Source of the DNA: CAZSMC01 sp964607755
GTDB taxonomy: Bacteria > Zhuqueibacterota > Zhuqueibacteria > Residuimicrobiales > Krinioviventaceae
DNA length: 64,000 nucleotides
NCBI GenBank assembly: GCA_964607755.1
Contig: CAZSMC010000018.1
Coordinates: 4,829 to 68,828, forward strand
Direction of reading: 5' to 3'
The notes under the pieces are model-generated. The model had not been told where the DNA came from. It saw only the letters and a list, made by a program, of their open reading frames with translations, and ran no database searches. Of this stretch, positions 52,648 to 61,712 are shown in pieces (position 1 is the stretch's first letter; every line of letters starts with the position of its first letter). Position numbers and translations under genes: made by a program.

Positions 52648-55038
52648 ATGAAAATACATTTTACCATTCTTTTGTATTCTCTTTTTCTGCCAGGTGTCTT
52701 AACCGGCGAGATGAACGGCCTGATTACAGACGACGTTCTTTTTCCGCCGGATTATAACAATCTGGCGCCTCCGGAACAGGTGGGCAGCACCTATGACGAT
52801 CCGGTGTTCGGCACTACCATTAAACGGCTGACCAAATGTGATGACATTGCAGGTGATGTCCTCGGCGGCTATTTTGTCAACAGCGAGATTTGTTACTTTA
52901 ACTACAACGGCAGTTACTTTATCGCCCAGGAAAATGATACCATTGACTCACCCACCGGTGAATATCTGATCAGCACGTTTTTGTTCGATGGCCAGACCGG
53001 AGAACGCTTGAAATACATTGGCCGCGGTTCTATTCGTAACTGGTGGATTCGCTGGGCCATTTCAGATCACTATACTCTCAATGGAGAAACCGTCTATTTT
53101 GACCCGGTCTATCATTTTTATGCCTACAAACTCAATGAAATCCGCTTGTACGATGTTCGCGATATGAGTTACGTCCTTCTTCACACTTTTGACGAGTACA
53201 CTGGACTCAACCCTGCCGGCGGCGAAGGCGATCTCTCGGACGACGGCCGGTTTTGGGTGCTCAGCGGCGATGAACAAGACCTGTTCGTTTACGATCTGGT
53301 CAATGATGTCAAATACCCGACCACGCCCTTTGACATTGGCAACCTGGGCTGTCACGGCGGACCTGGTGTGGATTACGCAACCATGTCCCCTGGTGGCGAT
53401 TATGTCATCGTGGCATGGGGCACAACACCAGCCTTAAACGAACAATATCACGGCATCGAAGTGTATGATAAAAACTGGAACTATATCCGGCAACTGTATC
53501 CCGGAATTGTTCACTGGGAAGTAGGCATAGATTACTTTGGCAATGAAGTCATTTACACCGCTGCCGGATATGATTTCACCGAAATCTACGAACCGTACGG
53601 TATCACCCCAAGCGACCTCATCTCTATCAACATTAAAGACGGGTCCATGCGCTTGCTCAAAAAAATCGACAAATGGGCTCATCTGATGTTTTCTTCGAGA
53701 AACATGCACAGTCCGGAGTATGCGTACGTTTCTTATGAAGACCGCTACGAAAGCGTTGGTGAATGGTATCCGTTTTGGGGGGAAATTATAGAAGTGCCGA
53801 CTGATGGGTCACAAGCAGTCCGGCGTCTGTTGCATCACCGGGCATGGAAAAATGGCGACGAGATCGATAAATATTACCAACCGGACATCAATGTAAACCG
53901 CCAGGGTACAAAGATGATGTATCGTAGCAATTATATCAACCAAATTGGTGATCTTTATTTTTTCGATATCGGTGAACGAAATGATCATTTGAAAGATTCC
54001 GGTCTGATTGATGGTCCGGGGTCGTATTCGTTTCTGCCAGAGGCTGCCGGAACACAAGGTCACCAGATAGATGCTGAGTGGATAAAAGTAACCGGTAGTG
54101 GGGAGATCATTGTAGAAGAATTCGTCCGGCCGCCGTTCGAGCCGGTATCGCCAAACCATATCAACTGCCGGTGGAAAATGACTGCCGCTCAAACGTTATC
54201 AAATCAACAGATTCGCTTGACATTTCATTACACAGACAACGATGTTTCCGGCTTGAATGAAAATGACCTGCGTATGTACCGCTACAGCGGCGAAACCTGG
54301 CAGTACGTGGGCGGTGTCATCAATGCTGATGAAAACACAATTACAATTTCCACAGATTCTTTGGGCGAATTTGCCATCTTTGAACACGAGTATCCAACGA
54401 TAACGGTCAAAGTGATTCTGGAAGGTTTATATCATGCAGATAGCCTGACAATGCATTCATCCTGGCAAGAGTCCGGGGAGTTGCCAGCGCGTGCTCCGTA
54501 TGCGGATCAGCGGCTGAAAACGTTGAATCCTGACAACGTGGTGGACTGGGTTTCACTCGAATTGCGCGCACAGGCAGGCGGTCCGGCTGTTTTCCAGCGC
54601 TCTTTCCTGTTGCGCAAAGACGGATATCTCTCCGAGCCGGACGGGCACACCACAGAACTCACACTGCCAAACGTGCCTGGCGGCAATTATTATCTTTTAA
54701 TTCGTCATCGGGCTCATATTAATGTCATGAACGCTGATATGCTTTCACTTTCACCCACCACAACGGCATCGTGGGATTTCACATCCGGGGGGCAGACATG
54801 TTACGGCACATCTCAGTTGAAACAAGTAGCCGAAAATACATGGGCTGTGCTGGGTGGGGATTTTAATCAAGACCACAAAATCACAACACAGGATGCGGTT
54901 CTCTATCAGAACAGCAAAAATAACGGCGCTGTGACATACAGTGTGTGCGATGTGAATGGAGATGGTGCTATCGACCAGAACGATTTTAATATCTGGCATC
55001 AAAATGCGCGGGACGGCGGAATGTCAAATGTGCCCTGA
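52648..55038 (+). CDS. Secreted beta-propeller protein with dockerin-like C-terminus
   Basis: The protein is 796 residues with a signal peptide (MKIHFTILLYSLFLPGVLTGE). About 25-470 is a WD40/TolB-like propeller, with repeated blade ends such as EGDLSDDGRFWVLSG, YATMSPGGDYVIVAWG and DINVNRQGTKMMYRS. About 500-590 is a beta-sandwich. About 600-735 is the beta domain shared with the gene at 36435 (VDWVSLELRAQAGG...LLRKDGYLSE...YYLLIRHRAH). The last ~50 residues hold two Ca-loop motifs (GDFNQDHKITTQDA, CDVNGDGAIDQNDF), dockerin-like. ATG 52648 gives a proper signal peptide; the 17 codons before it do not. Ligand unknown. Confidence 0.78.
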   Translation: MKIHFTILLYSLFLPGVLTGEMNGLITDDVLFPPDYNNLAPPEQVGSTYDDPVFGTTIKRLTKCDDIAGDVLGGYFVNSEICYFNYNGSYFIAQENDTIDSPTGEYLISTFLFDGQTGERLKYIGRGSIRNWWIRWAISDHYTLNGETVYFDPVYHFYAYKLNEIRLYDVRDMSYVLLHTFDEYTGLNPAGGEGDLSDDGRFWVLSGDEQDLFVYDLVNDVKYPTTPFDIGNLGCHGGPGVDYATMSPGGDYVIVAWGTTPALNEQYHGIEVYDKNWNYIRQLYPGIVHWEVGIDYFGNEVIYTAAGYDFTEIYEPYGITPSDLISINIKDGSMRLLKKIDKWAHLMFSSRNMHSPEYAYVSYEDRYESVGEWYPFWGEIIEVPTDGSQAVRRLLHHRAWKNGDEIDKYYQPDINVNRQGTKMMYRSNYINQIGDLYFFDIGERNDHLKDSGLIDGPGSYSFLPEAAGTQGHQIDAEWIKVTGSGEIIVEEFVRPPFEPVSPNHINCRWKMTAAQTLSNQQIRLTFHYTDNDVSGLNENDLRMYRYSGETWQYVGGVINADENTITISTDSLGEFAIFEHEYPTITVKVILEGLYHADSLTMHSSWQESGELPARAPYADQRLKTLNPDNVVDWVSLELRAQAGGPAVFQRSFLLRKDGYLSEPDGHTTELTLPNVPGGNYYLLIRHRAHINVMNADMLSLSPTTTASWDFTSGGQTCYGTSQLKQVAENTWAVLGGDFNQDHKITTQDAVLYQNSKNNGAVTYSVCDVNGDGAIDQNDFNIWHQNARDGGMSNVP

Positions 55039-55107
55039 CCGTTTCAATTAGTGATGAATGTGATCATTTTTCCATATACGGTATCTCGAGAAACCTGACA
55101 ACTTGTT

Positions 55108-55974
55108 ATGAAAATCTACATTTATTCTACATCCTCGCTCGATGGTGACATCAACGAGCGACGCATCCGCCGCACTATGGAACATATCGCTGAAGAGACT
55201 GAAACAGCGGACCTTGTGGTTGTGCTTTTTCTGCCAGCTCAGAGCTCATGGACAGGTGGCGTCGCCTATGCCAATCACTGGCTGTATCCAAAACACTTTG
55301 TGCCATCCCGGGGCAAGTGGGCGCGCCATACCGGGCCGCTTCCCGCTGATTTGCCGGAGCGTTATAAATTGATCCGCATGTTACTGGTTCCTAAAAGTGC
55401 ACGCTATCCCAGGCGTGAAACAGACCGGTATCACTGGCAGCATAATTATGCGATGTTTTACGATCACCTTGCGCATCTGTTTGCACACGAATTGCACCAT
55501 TTTCGCCGGTATCATCTGCATTTGCATCCGGGCGAAGGCGAGCACAGCGCCAACAAATGGGCTCTGAACCATGTGCAAAAATTGGGTTATCAGGTAACAA
55601 GCCAGAAAAAAGTATTCAAAAAGAAAAGACGTGCCGGACATCAGCAGCCTTCTCTGGCCAAAGTCTTTAATCCGGTCGATTTTGGAGTAGACCATGCGCC
55701 GACATCTCTGAACACTGCCCTGGCAAAAATTGCGCTGAACCTGTCTCCTAAAAAGCAACAAAAATACATAGATGAAAAAATAACGCATTTTGAAGAATTG
55801 CGTAGCCTGCCACCCGGAACGCGGCTTTATATTACTTTTGATCCATCTCATATATACGATCAGCAAACAGCGACTCTGGTGCGTCCGATGCGGCGCAATT
55901 CTGTCCGTATTGTTATTCGCACGCAAGATGGCAAGGAATGGCGCTGGCCCATGGCATGGCTGGCACGAACATGA
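55108..55974 (+). CDS. Predicted zincin-like protein of unknown family
   Basis: The 288-residue protein has an HExxH motif at 127-131 (AHELHHFRRYH). Some 15-20 residues later comes EHSANKWALNH, which resembles the E-x-x-A-N-x-x-A third-ligand motif of ImmA/IrrE and related zincins. No signal peptide, so it is probably cytoplasmic. The N-terminus (MKIYIYSTSSLDGDINERRIRRTMEH) and the basic middle (KKVFKKKRRAGHQQP) match nothing I recognise. It starts 69 bases after the propeller gene. Confidence 0.65.
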   Translation: MKIYIYSTSSLDGDINERRIRRTMEHIAEETETADLVVVLFLPAQSSWTGGVAYANHWLYPKHFVPSRGKWARHTGPLPADLPERYKLIRMLLVPKSARYPRRETDRYHWQHNYAMFYDHLAHLFAHELHHFRRYHLHLHPGEGEHSANKWALNHVQKLGYQVTSQKKVFKKKRRAGHQQPSLAKVFNPVDFGVDHAPTSLNTALAKIALNLSPKKQQKYIDEKITHFEELRSLPPGTRLYITFDPSHIYDQQTATLVRPMRRNSVRIVIRTQDGKEWRWPMAWLART

Positions 55975-56000
55975 TGATTTATAAAATTCTCAAAAAATCC

Positions 56001-56028
56001 TTGCTTCTGGGATGTGATTTGCTATATT
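56001..56028 (+). promoter_or_regulatory. Promoter of the lacI-type regulator gene with nearby palindrome
   Basis: TTGCTT (56001-56006), 16 bases, TATATT (56023-56028), 36 bases before ATG 56065. The palindrome AATCGATT (56035-56042) with a central CG lies at the expected transcription start and could be a LacI-type operator for autoregulation. Confidence 0.45.
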
Positions 56029-56064
56029 TAACTTAATCGATTTCGGCATAATTATTTTATTCCC

Positions 56065-57099
56065 ATGAAAAAGAAAAAAGTAACCCTCAAAGACATAGCT
56101 GACATCATGGGCATGAGCACGGCTACTATTTCCAAGGCCCTTCGCGATGCTCAAGACATTTCTAAAGCTACCTCACGCAACGTTAAAAAAGTTGCCACTG
56201 ATCTTGGATATCGTCCCAATTTAATGGCACGGAGTTTAGTTCAGAGACGATCCTATATGCTGGGCATTGTGGTTCCGAATTTACGCATTTCCTTCTTTTC
56301 TGAAGTCACACGCGGTATTTACGAACATGCCCGCAGCTATAATTACGAATCCATTGTGATGGTAAATGACGAAAATCCTGAAAATGAAAAAAGAAATCTG
56401 GAATTTTTATCCGACCTGGTTGTAGACGGCATTTTAATCGATGCAGTTCCAGGCCAGGCCAATACACCTGTCTTTCAGCGTCTTATCAATCAAGGCATTC
56501 CCTTTGTTGCCTATGATCGCCTGGTCGATGGCCTTGATTTCAATTCCGTAACCATTGACGACGAAAAAGCCTGTTTTAAAGTCGTTCAATTTATGGTGAA
56601 AAAAGGCTGCAAAAATATCGTCTTTCTGGGTCCGACTGAAAAACTTTACGTCGCCAAAGGACGTTATCGCGGCTACCGCCGCGGGTTAGAGCAATTTGGC
56701 CTGCCTTATGATCCTCACAAAGTACTGCCCTGCGAACTGGACGCTGACGACGCTGAAGCTAAAATGATAGCCCTGTTACAATCCGGCATTCCTGTTGATG
56801 CTGTCATTTGCGTCGGCGGTCTGGTTGCTTTTGGCGGCGGCAGAGCTATTTTAAAAAATGGTTATTCCATTCCCGATGATATTTATCTGGCTGAATTTGG
56901 GGATAATGATGTGGTTGCCCGGCTGGGTGTCCCGTTCCTGACGGTTTACCAGAATCCCTATCAAATGGGAGAAACCGCAGTGGACCTGCTTGTCGATATT
57001 ATTGAACACGGTGAACCACCACAACCGGTTCATAAAATTATCGAAACAGAACTGATTTATCATAAAATTGGTCTTGAATGGGAAAAGACAGAATTATAA
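56065..57099 (+). CDS. LacI-family transcriptional regulator
   Basis: The 344-residue protein has an N-terminal helix-turn-helix (VTLKDIADIMGMSTATISKAL, residues 5-25), a hinge helix (RPNLMARSLVQRRSYMLGIVVPN) and a periplasmic-binding-protein-like sensor domain (about 65-340) with VVDGILIDAVP and IPDDIYLAEFGDNDV. It probably controls the adjacent rhamnose-isomerase-like and transporter genes in response to a sugar; the effector is not known. Confidence 0.9.
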   Translation: MKKKKVTLKDIADIMGMSTATISKALRDAQDISKATSRNVKKVATDLGYRPNLMARSLVQRRSYMLGIVVPNLRISFFSEVTRGIYEHARSYNYESIVMVNDENPENEKRNLEFLSDLVVDGILIDAVPGQANTPVFQRLINQGIPFVAYDRLVDGLDFNSVTIDDEKACFKVVQFMVKKGCKNIVFLGPTEKLYVAKGRYRGYRRGLEQFGLPYDPHKVLPCELDADDAEAKMIALLQSGIPVDAVICVGGLVAFGGGRAILKNGYSIPDDIYLAEFGDNDVVARLGVPFLTVYQNPYQMGETAVDLLVDIIEHGEPPQPVHKIIETELIYHKIGLEWEKTEL

Positions 57100-57212
57100 T
57101 TAAATCAGATTTAGATTTTGTTGTTCTCTTTTGATAAAAAACATGCAATGCCGCCACTGTGAAAATCTACCGAGGTGACGGTTTGTTATTTAAACAGGAG
57201 CACGTTTAATAC

Positions 57213-58433
57213 ATGACAGAAGATTACATAATACACGGACGCGCGGTTTTAGAAGCTGAATTTGGAAAGGAACGCGTAAACAGAACCATTCAAGCCATTA
57301 AACAATTTAAAGTTGAAATTCCGAGCTGGGTTTTTGGTCCATTTGGGGGCGGCAGGTTCGGAGATTACATGCCTCCTGGCGCAGCGCGAAATATCAGAGA
57401 AAAGCTGGATGACGCCACCTTTGTGCATCAACTTACCGGAGCCACGCCACAGGTTGCCATGCACATGCTGTGGGATTTTTCAAATGACCGGTACACCGCT
57501 ACTGAAGAGCTTGCCCGGGACGTATCGGAATTAGCCCAGGAACGAGGATTGAAAATCGGCTCTATTAGTCCCACCTATTTTTTAAAAGGCTCAGAGCGAA
57601 ATTCATACGCTACGATGGAACAGGACACTGCTGAAAGGTACATTGCCCAAACCGTTTTGGCAGCCGAGATAGCTCAAAAGTATGGAGTCGGGCTCATCAC
57701 TTTATGGTTTCCGGATGGCTCGAACTATCCGGGACAGGTTGAACTCCGCCAAATCTACGAAAACATGAGAACCAATCTTTTAAAAACAGCAGAACAGATA
57801 GATAAAAACGTGTGGGTATTGATAGAGTATAAAGTTTTTGAACCTGGCACCTACAGCACAACGGTACCGGATTGGGGAACCGCTTTTGCACTGGCCAGGG
57901 CCTTTGGCGACAATGCCGGCGTGCTGGTGGATATGGGACATCATTTTCACAGCGCCAATATTCAGCAGATTGTCGCCCGCCTGATTGCAGAAGACCTGCG
58001 CTGCGGATTTCATTTTAATACCCGCTACGCTGCTGACGATGACCACGCTGTCGAGCCGAATGCAGAAATGGCGCGAATATTTTACGAGCTAGTTTCAGGT
58101 GACGTGATCCAGAGTCAAAATCCGCAGCGAAACTGGGCTTATATGATCGATCAGGCGTGCGGACGTGAAAACCGGATTCAGTCTATTCTGCACTCTGTAG
58201 ATTCGCTCCAGCATTGTTTGGCAAGAGCCATGCTGGTTAAAACCGATGACATGCTGGTTCATCAGCGTGAAGATGAGATCATTCTGGCCAATCGTGTGTT
58301 CAATGATTCGCTCTTGTACGCAGATGTCCGGCCGCTGGTTGCAGCAGCCCGTCTCGAAAAAAACCTTCCTGTTGATCCATTAAAAGCTTTTGTAGAAAGC
58401 GGATACCAAACGAAAATTGAAAATCAACGCTAA
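57213..58433 (+). CDS. rhaI: L-rhamnose isomerase, RhaI (Pseudomonas stutzeri) type
   Basis: The 406-residue TIM-barrel protein shows WVFGPFGGGRFGDYMPPGAARN, VHQLTGATPQVAMHMLWDF, LWFPDGSNYPGQ, EYKVFEPGTYSTTVPDWGTA, DMGHHFHSANIQQIVARLI and FHFNTRYAADDD. These blocks match the P. stutzeri L-rhamnose isomerase family, whose metal ligands (Glu, Asp, His) can be located in EYK, DMGHH and HFN. The family also isomerises related sugars such as L-lyxose and D-allose. AACAGGAG lies about 15 bases ahead of the ATG. Confidence 0.88.
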   Translation: MTEDYIIHGRAVLEAEFGKERVNRTIQAIKQFKVEIPSWVFGPFGGGRFGDYMPPGAARNIREKLDDATFVHQLTGATPQVAMHMLWDFSNDRYTATEELARDVSELAQERGLKIGSISPTYFLKGSERNSYATMEQDTAERYIAQTVLAAEIAQKYGVGLITLWFPDGSNYPGQVELRQIYENMRTNLLKTAEQIDKNVWVLIEYKVFEPGTYSTTVPDWGTAFALARAFGDNAGVLVDMGHHFHSANIQQIVARLIAEDLRCGFHFNTRYAADDDHAVEPNAEMARIFYELVSGDVIQSQNPQRNWAYMIDQACGRENRIQSILHSVDSLQHCLARAMLVKTDDMLVHQREDEIILANRVFNDSLLYADVRPLVAAARLEKNLPVDPLKAFVESGYQTKIENQR

Positions 58434-58473
58434 CTGTTTATAGTAAAAATTTCACAAAGTGTGAGTAGAGCAC

Positions 58474-59865
58474 ATGGCACAAAACAAAAAAGCGTTTACC
58501 AAACGACTGGATGCACTTTACGAATTTGATCGTGAACCAGTCAAAGAAAAAAATCTGCAAGGGCCGGGTAATTTTATCGGATTGTATGCCAGCGAACACG
58601 TGGCCGGAACCGAGTTTGTTATCGGCCCGTTGTTCGTTGCTCACGGAGTTACAGCCACTGATTTATTTTTGGGCCTCTTTCTGGGAAACCTGCTGGCCGT
58701 GCTGAGCTGGGCTTTTATATGTGCACCCATTGCTGTAAAATCGCGGCTGAACATGTACTGGCACGCCCGCAAAATTGCCGGGCCGGGCGTGATTTTCTTT
58801 TACAATATTGTCAATGCGCTCATGTTCTGTTTCCTTGCCGGAGCCATGATTTCTGTGTCAGCAACCGCTGTGGGATTGCCTTTTGACATGACCATGCCGA
58901 CCTTGAATGACATGTATCCAAACAGCCTGCAATGGGTTATTGTCGTTTTTCTGGTCGGATCGTTGGTCACGGTTTTGGCGATTCTTGGATTTGAAAAAAT
59001 CTCTTATTTCGGCAAAGTCGCTGCGCCGTGGATGTTTCTGGTTTTCGTTGCTGCGGCTGTTGCTGTGCTGCCCAAACTTGGTGTGCACTCACCCGGTGAT
59101 TTCTGGCAGGTTGCCAACGAAAAAATCTGGACCGGCGTGCCCGTGGAAGGGCAATCCCAGTTCACCATCTGGCATGTAATTTTTTTCTCTTGGTTTGCTA
59201 ATCTGGCCATGCACATCGGCATGGCGGATATGACGCTTTTGCGCTATGCCCGCAAGTGGTCGTACGGATTTTTAAGCGCGTTCGGCATGTATCTGGGACA
59301 CTATGTTGCCTGGGTCGCATCGGGTATCCTGTGCGCTGCCGCACTTGGTAACGTGGCTCCCGGTCCGATTGCATTTTTGGGAGCCGGTGTTGCCGGAGCG
59401 ATTTGTGTGATTATTGCAGGATGGACCACATCCAATCCAACAATCTATCGGGCCGGATTGGCCATGCAAACCATCACGCCAAACTGGAGCCGATGGAAGG
59501 TTACGCTCGCTGTTGGTGTTATCACAACGATGGCGGCGTTTTTCCCGGCACTGATGATGAAACTGCTCGATTTCGTGGCGCTGTACGGTTTGCTGCTCAT
59601 GCCAATGGGAGCCATTATTTTTGCAGATTTCTGGATTCTGCCGAAACTCGGCTTGCAGCGAAACTTTGCCAGTCTGAAAAATCTGCTGTTCAGTTGGCCC
59701 GCAGCCATGGCCTGGCTGGTCACGTTGATTCTGGCTTTTGTGATTCCGCTGGAAATTTATTTCAAGGCTTTGCCCGGTTGGTTTATTTCAGTGATTATTT
59801 TTGTCGGTACAAGCTACATTCAGCAACGGCGCGGCCGCACAAAACTGACAGGAGGTGAGATATGA
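58474..59865 (+). CDS. NCS1-family cation symporter
   Basis: The 463-residue protein has about twelve membrane helices. The N-terminal motif (GNFIGLYASEHVAGTEFVIGPLFVAHG) and the pattern IAGWTTSNPTIYRAGLAMQ are those of the nucleobase:cation symporter-1 family (purine/cytosine permeases). The position between rhaI and a glycosidase suggests that this member carries a sugar or another non-nucleobase, an inference. It overlaps the next small gene by 4 bases (ATGA). Confidence 0.85.
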   Translation: MAQNKKAFTKRLDALYEFDREPVKEKNLQGPGNFIGLYASEHVAGTEFVIGPLFVAHGVTATDLFLGLFLGNLLAVLSWAFICAPIAVKSRLNMYWHARKIAGPGVIFFYNIVNALMFCFLAGAMISVSATAVGLPFDMTMPTLNDMYPNSLQWVIVVFLVGSLVTVLAILGFEKISYFGKVAAPWMFLVFVAAAVAVLPKLGVHSPGDFWQVANEKIWTGVPVEGQSQFTIWHVIFFSWFANLAMHIGMADMTLLRYARKWSYGFLSAFGMYLGHYVAWVASGILCAAALGNVAPGPIAFLGAGVAGAICVIIAGWTTSNPTIYRAGLAMQTITPNWSRWKVTLAVGVITTMAAFFPALMMKLLDFVALYGLLLMPMGAIIFADFWILPKLGLQRNFASLKNLLFSWPAAMAWLVTLILAFVIPLEIYFKALPGWFISVIIFVGTSYIQQRRGRTKLTGGEI

Positions 59866-60038
59866 GAACCGTGCTGAAAATAATCTCGTTTATAGGTTTG
59901 CTGTTGACCATCGTGCCATCTTTTTTTGTATTTGCGAACCGGCTGCCCATTGAAATGCATTACACTTTAATGTTGATCGGCACATTTGTCTGGTTTCTCA
60001 GCGCTCCGTTTTGGATGCTGGAGAAAAAAACAGATTGA
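59862..60038 (+). CDS. Small two-helix membrane protein, partner of the NCS1 transporter
   Basis: This 58-residue gene starts at ATG 59862 behind GGAGGTGAG, inside the end of the transporter gene. The protein has two hydrophobic segments (ISFIGLLLTIVPSFFVFA and YTLMLIGTFVWFLSAPF) with the short loop NRLPIEMH. Similar small proteins are encoded next to symporters in several FCB bacteria (from memory). It is probably an accessory subunit or stabiliser of the transporter. Confidence 0.75.
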   Translation: MRTVLKIISFIGLLLTIVPSFFVFANRLPIEMHYTLMLIGTFVWFLSAPFWMLEKKTD

Positions 60039-60078
60039 TGTAAAAAATATTAAGTCTATTTTTAAAGGAAAAATAACT

Positions 60079-61052
60079 GTGCGATATTTTTTAATCATTT
60101 TGTGTTTACCTTTTTGGCTCTTTTCCCAGACACCCGAGCTAAAAGTTTCGGACAATGGACGGTATTTGGTCACCGAGGAAGGAGAGCCTTTCCTCTGGAT
60201 CGGGGATACCATCTGGGGATTGTTTCACCGAACGACCAAAGAAACGGCTGAAACATATTTTGCCAAAAGAGCAGAGCAGGGATTTAACGTTATCCAGGCC
60301 TGCATTACTGCCGCAGGATACTGGCCCGGTCTGGAGGAAAATGTCTATGGTGAAAAACCTTTTTTCATGAACGATCCTGCCAAACCAAACGATGAATTTT
60401 TCGAATATGTCGACTGGGTGATCGACAAAGCGGCTGATTACGGACTCTATATTGGCTTGCTGCCAACGTGGGGCGAATACGTGTGCCCGGCCTGGCACGA
60501 CGGCCCGAAAATATTCAATCCGGATAATGCGTACGAATATGGCAAATATATCGCCAACCAGTTTGGCGCAAAATCTAATGTGATCTGGATTTTGGGCGGG
60601 GACCGAAAGGGAGACCAGTGCGGCACCGAAGATATTGAGATCTGGGATGCCATGCTCACCGGTTTGGAAAAAGTCGATCCGAATACATTGAAAACCTATC
60701 ACCCCAATGGCGATCCGAATTCATCCAGTCGCTGGTTTCAGTATGAATCCCGCCTCGACATAAATATGATTGAAACATATAAAAACGCCGTTAAAATTTA
60801 CCCGTTTGTTCTGGCAGATTACCTCAGGTTGCCGAGAAAACCGGTNNNNNNNNNNNNNNNNNNNNNNNNNNNNNNNNNNNNNNNNNNNNNNNNNNNNNNN
60901 NNNNNNNNNNNNNNNNNNNNNNNNNNNNNNNNNNNNNNNNNNNNNTTAAAATTTACCCGTTTGTTCTGGCAGATTACCTCAGGTTGCCGAGAAAACCGGT
61001 AGAGGTCGAGACACCGGGTACGTTTGAAGATGCAGTGCTGTTGATAGAGTAA
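60079..61052 (+). CDS. Secreted DUF4038 (GH140-like) glycosidase, interrupted by an assembly gap
   Basis: A GTG start at 60079 (AAAGGA upstream) gives a signal peptide (RYFLIILCLPFWLFSQ), then a DUF4038 barrel: FLWIGDTIWGLFHRTTK, EYVDWVIDKAADYGLYIGLLPTWGEY, VIWILGGDRKGD, SRLDINMIETY. The frame enters a run of 100 N at 60846. If the identical 55 bases on each side (60791-60845 and 60946-61000) are one sequence, the frame continues as RKPVEVETPGTFEDAVLLIE and stops at 61052. That gives about 272 residues, much shorter than usual GH140-like proteins (about 400-460). It is either truncated or part of it is missing in the gap. Confidence 0.75.
60846..60945. other. Assembly gap of 100 N flanked by identical 55-base sequences
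   Basis: Bases 60791-60845 and 60946-61000 are identical. A 55-base overlap equals a common assembler k-mer, and 100 N is the default scaffold gap, so the two contig ends probably overlap and the true sequence may simply be continuous here. Confidence 0.9.
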
Positions 61053-61086
61053 TAAATTGTAATATTTAACTATTGGAGAATAAGCA

Positions 61087-61293
61087 ATGAGAGAAGTAAT
61101 TATCTATCGGGGTGAAAATGAATATTGGGTTGCCGAATGCCCCAGCTTGCCTGGCTGTATCAGCCAGGGAAATACAAAAGAAGAAACAATTAAAAACATT
61201 AAAGAAGCTATTGAGGGTTATATTTTAGCATTACAAGACGATGACTTGCCCATTCCAGAAGAACATTTTGACGCAATGGTAGTTGCCGTATGA
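61087..61293 (+). CDS. hicB: HicB-family antitoxin
   Basis: The 68-residue protein has the HicB partial RNase H-like fold: VIIYRGENEYWVAECPSLPGCISQGNTKEETIKNIKEAIE, a pattern typical of HicB_lk antitoxins. It lacks the C-terminal DNA-binding domain of larger HicB proteins. GGAG lies ahead of ATG. It overlaps hicA by ATGA; here the antitoxin comes first. Confidence 0.88.
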   Translation: MREVIIYRGENEYWVAECPSLPGCISQGNTKEETIKNIKEAIEGYILALQDDDLPIPEEHFDAMVVAV

Positions 61294-61547
61294 GCAGACT
61301 ACCTCGGATTTCCGGTCAGAAATGTATAAAAGCTTTAAAAAAGAATGGTTTTTATGTGAAAAGAAAACATGCAAGTCACATTATAATTCGTAGAGATAAT
61401 CCTTTTTCTCAATTAGTGGTTCCTGATCACAAAGAACTTGATACAGGTACTCTAAGGGCTATTATTAGACAAGCCGGTATAGGCGTCGACGAATTTATAA
61501 AATTTAAATGTAACTCAGATATTCATCCAAAAGTTTCGAATTATTAA
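61290..61547 (+). CDS. hicA: HicA-family mRNA interferase toxin
   Basis: The 85-residue protein has the double-stranded-RNA-binding-like HicA fold: GQKCIKALKKNGFYVKRKHASHIIIRR, with the catalytic His in KHASHII, then PFSQLVVPDHKELDTGTLRAIIRQAGI. It cleaves mRNA when free of HicB. The overlap with hicB keeps synthesis coupled. Confidence 0.9.
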   Translation: MSRLPRISGQKCIKALKKNGFYVKRKHASHIIIRRDNPFSQLVVPDHKELDTGTLRAIIRQAGIGVDEFIKFKCNSDIHPKVSNY

Positions 61548-61554
61548 CATTTTT

Positions 61555-61575
61555 CTGAAAAATTATTCAGTTTTT
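61555..61575 (+). terminator. Weak terminator after hicBA
   Basis: CTGAA (61555-61559), loop of six, TTCAG (61566-61570), then TTTTT. The stem is short and AT-rich. Confidence 0.35.
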
Positions 61576-61712
61576 AGGTGTTTTTATAATTAAGCATACT
61601 GACTTTCAACATTTTACTTAATTTTGCTTTGCTCTTTAATTGAAAATCCCGTAGTTTGTTGAGTATCGGTCTGAATGGAACAATGGAGTTTTCTTAAAAA
61701 TTGGAGCAGAAT

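Noticed and set aside
57148..57182. Imperfect hairpin CCGCCAC...GTGACGG upstream of rhaI as a terminator
   Set aside because: Has a mismatch and no T-run; could be an operator but the sequence is not symmetrical enough to claim it.
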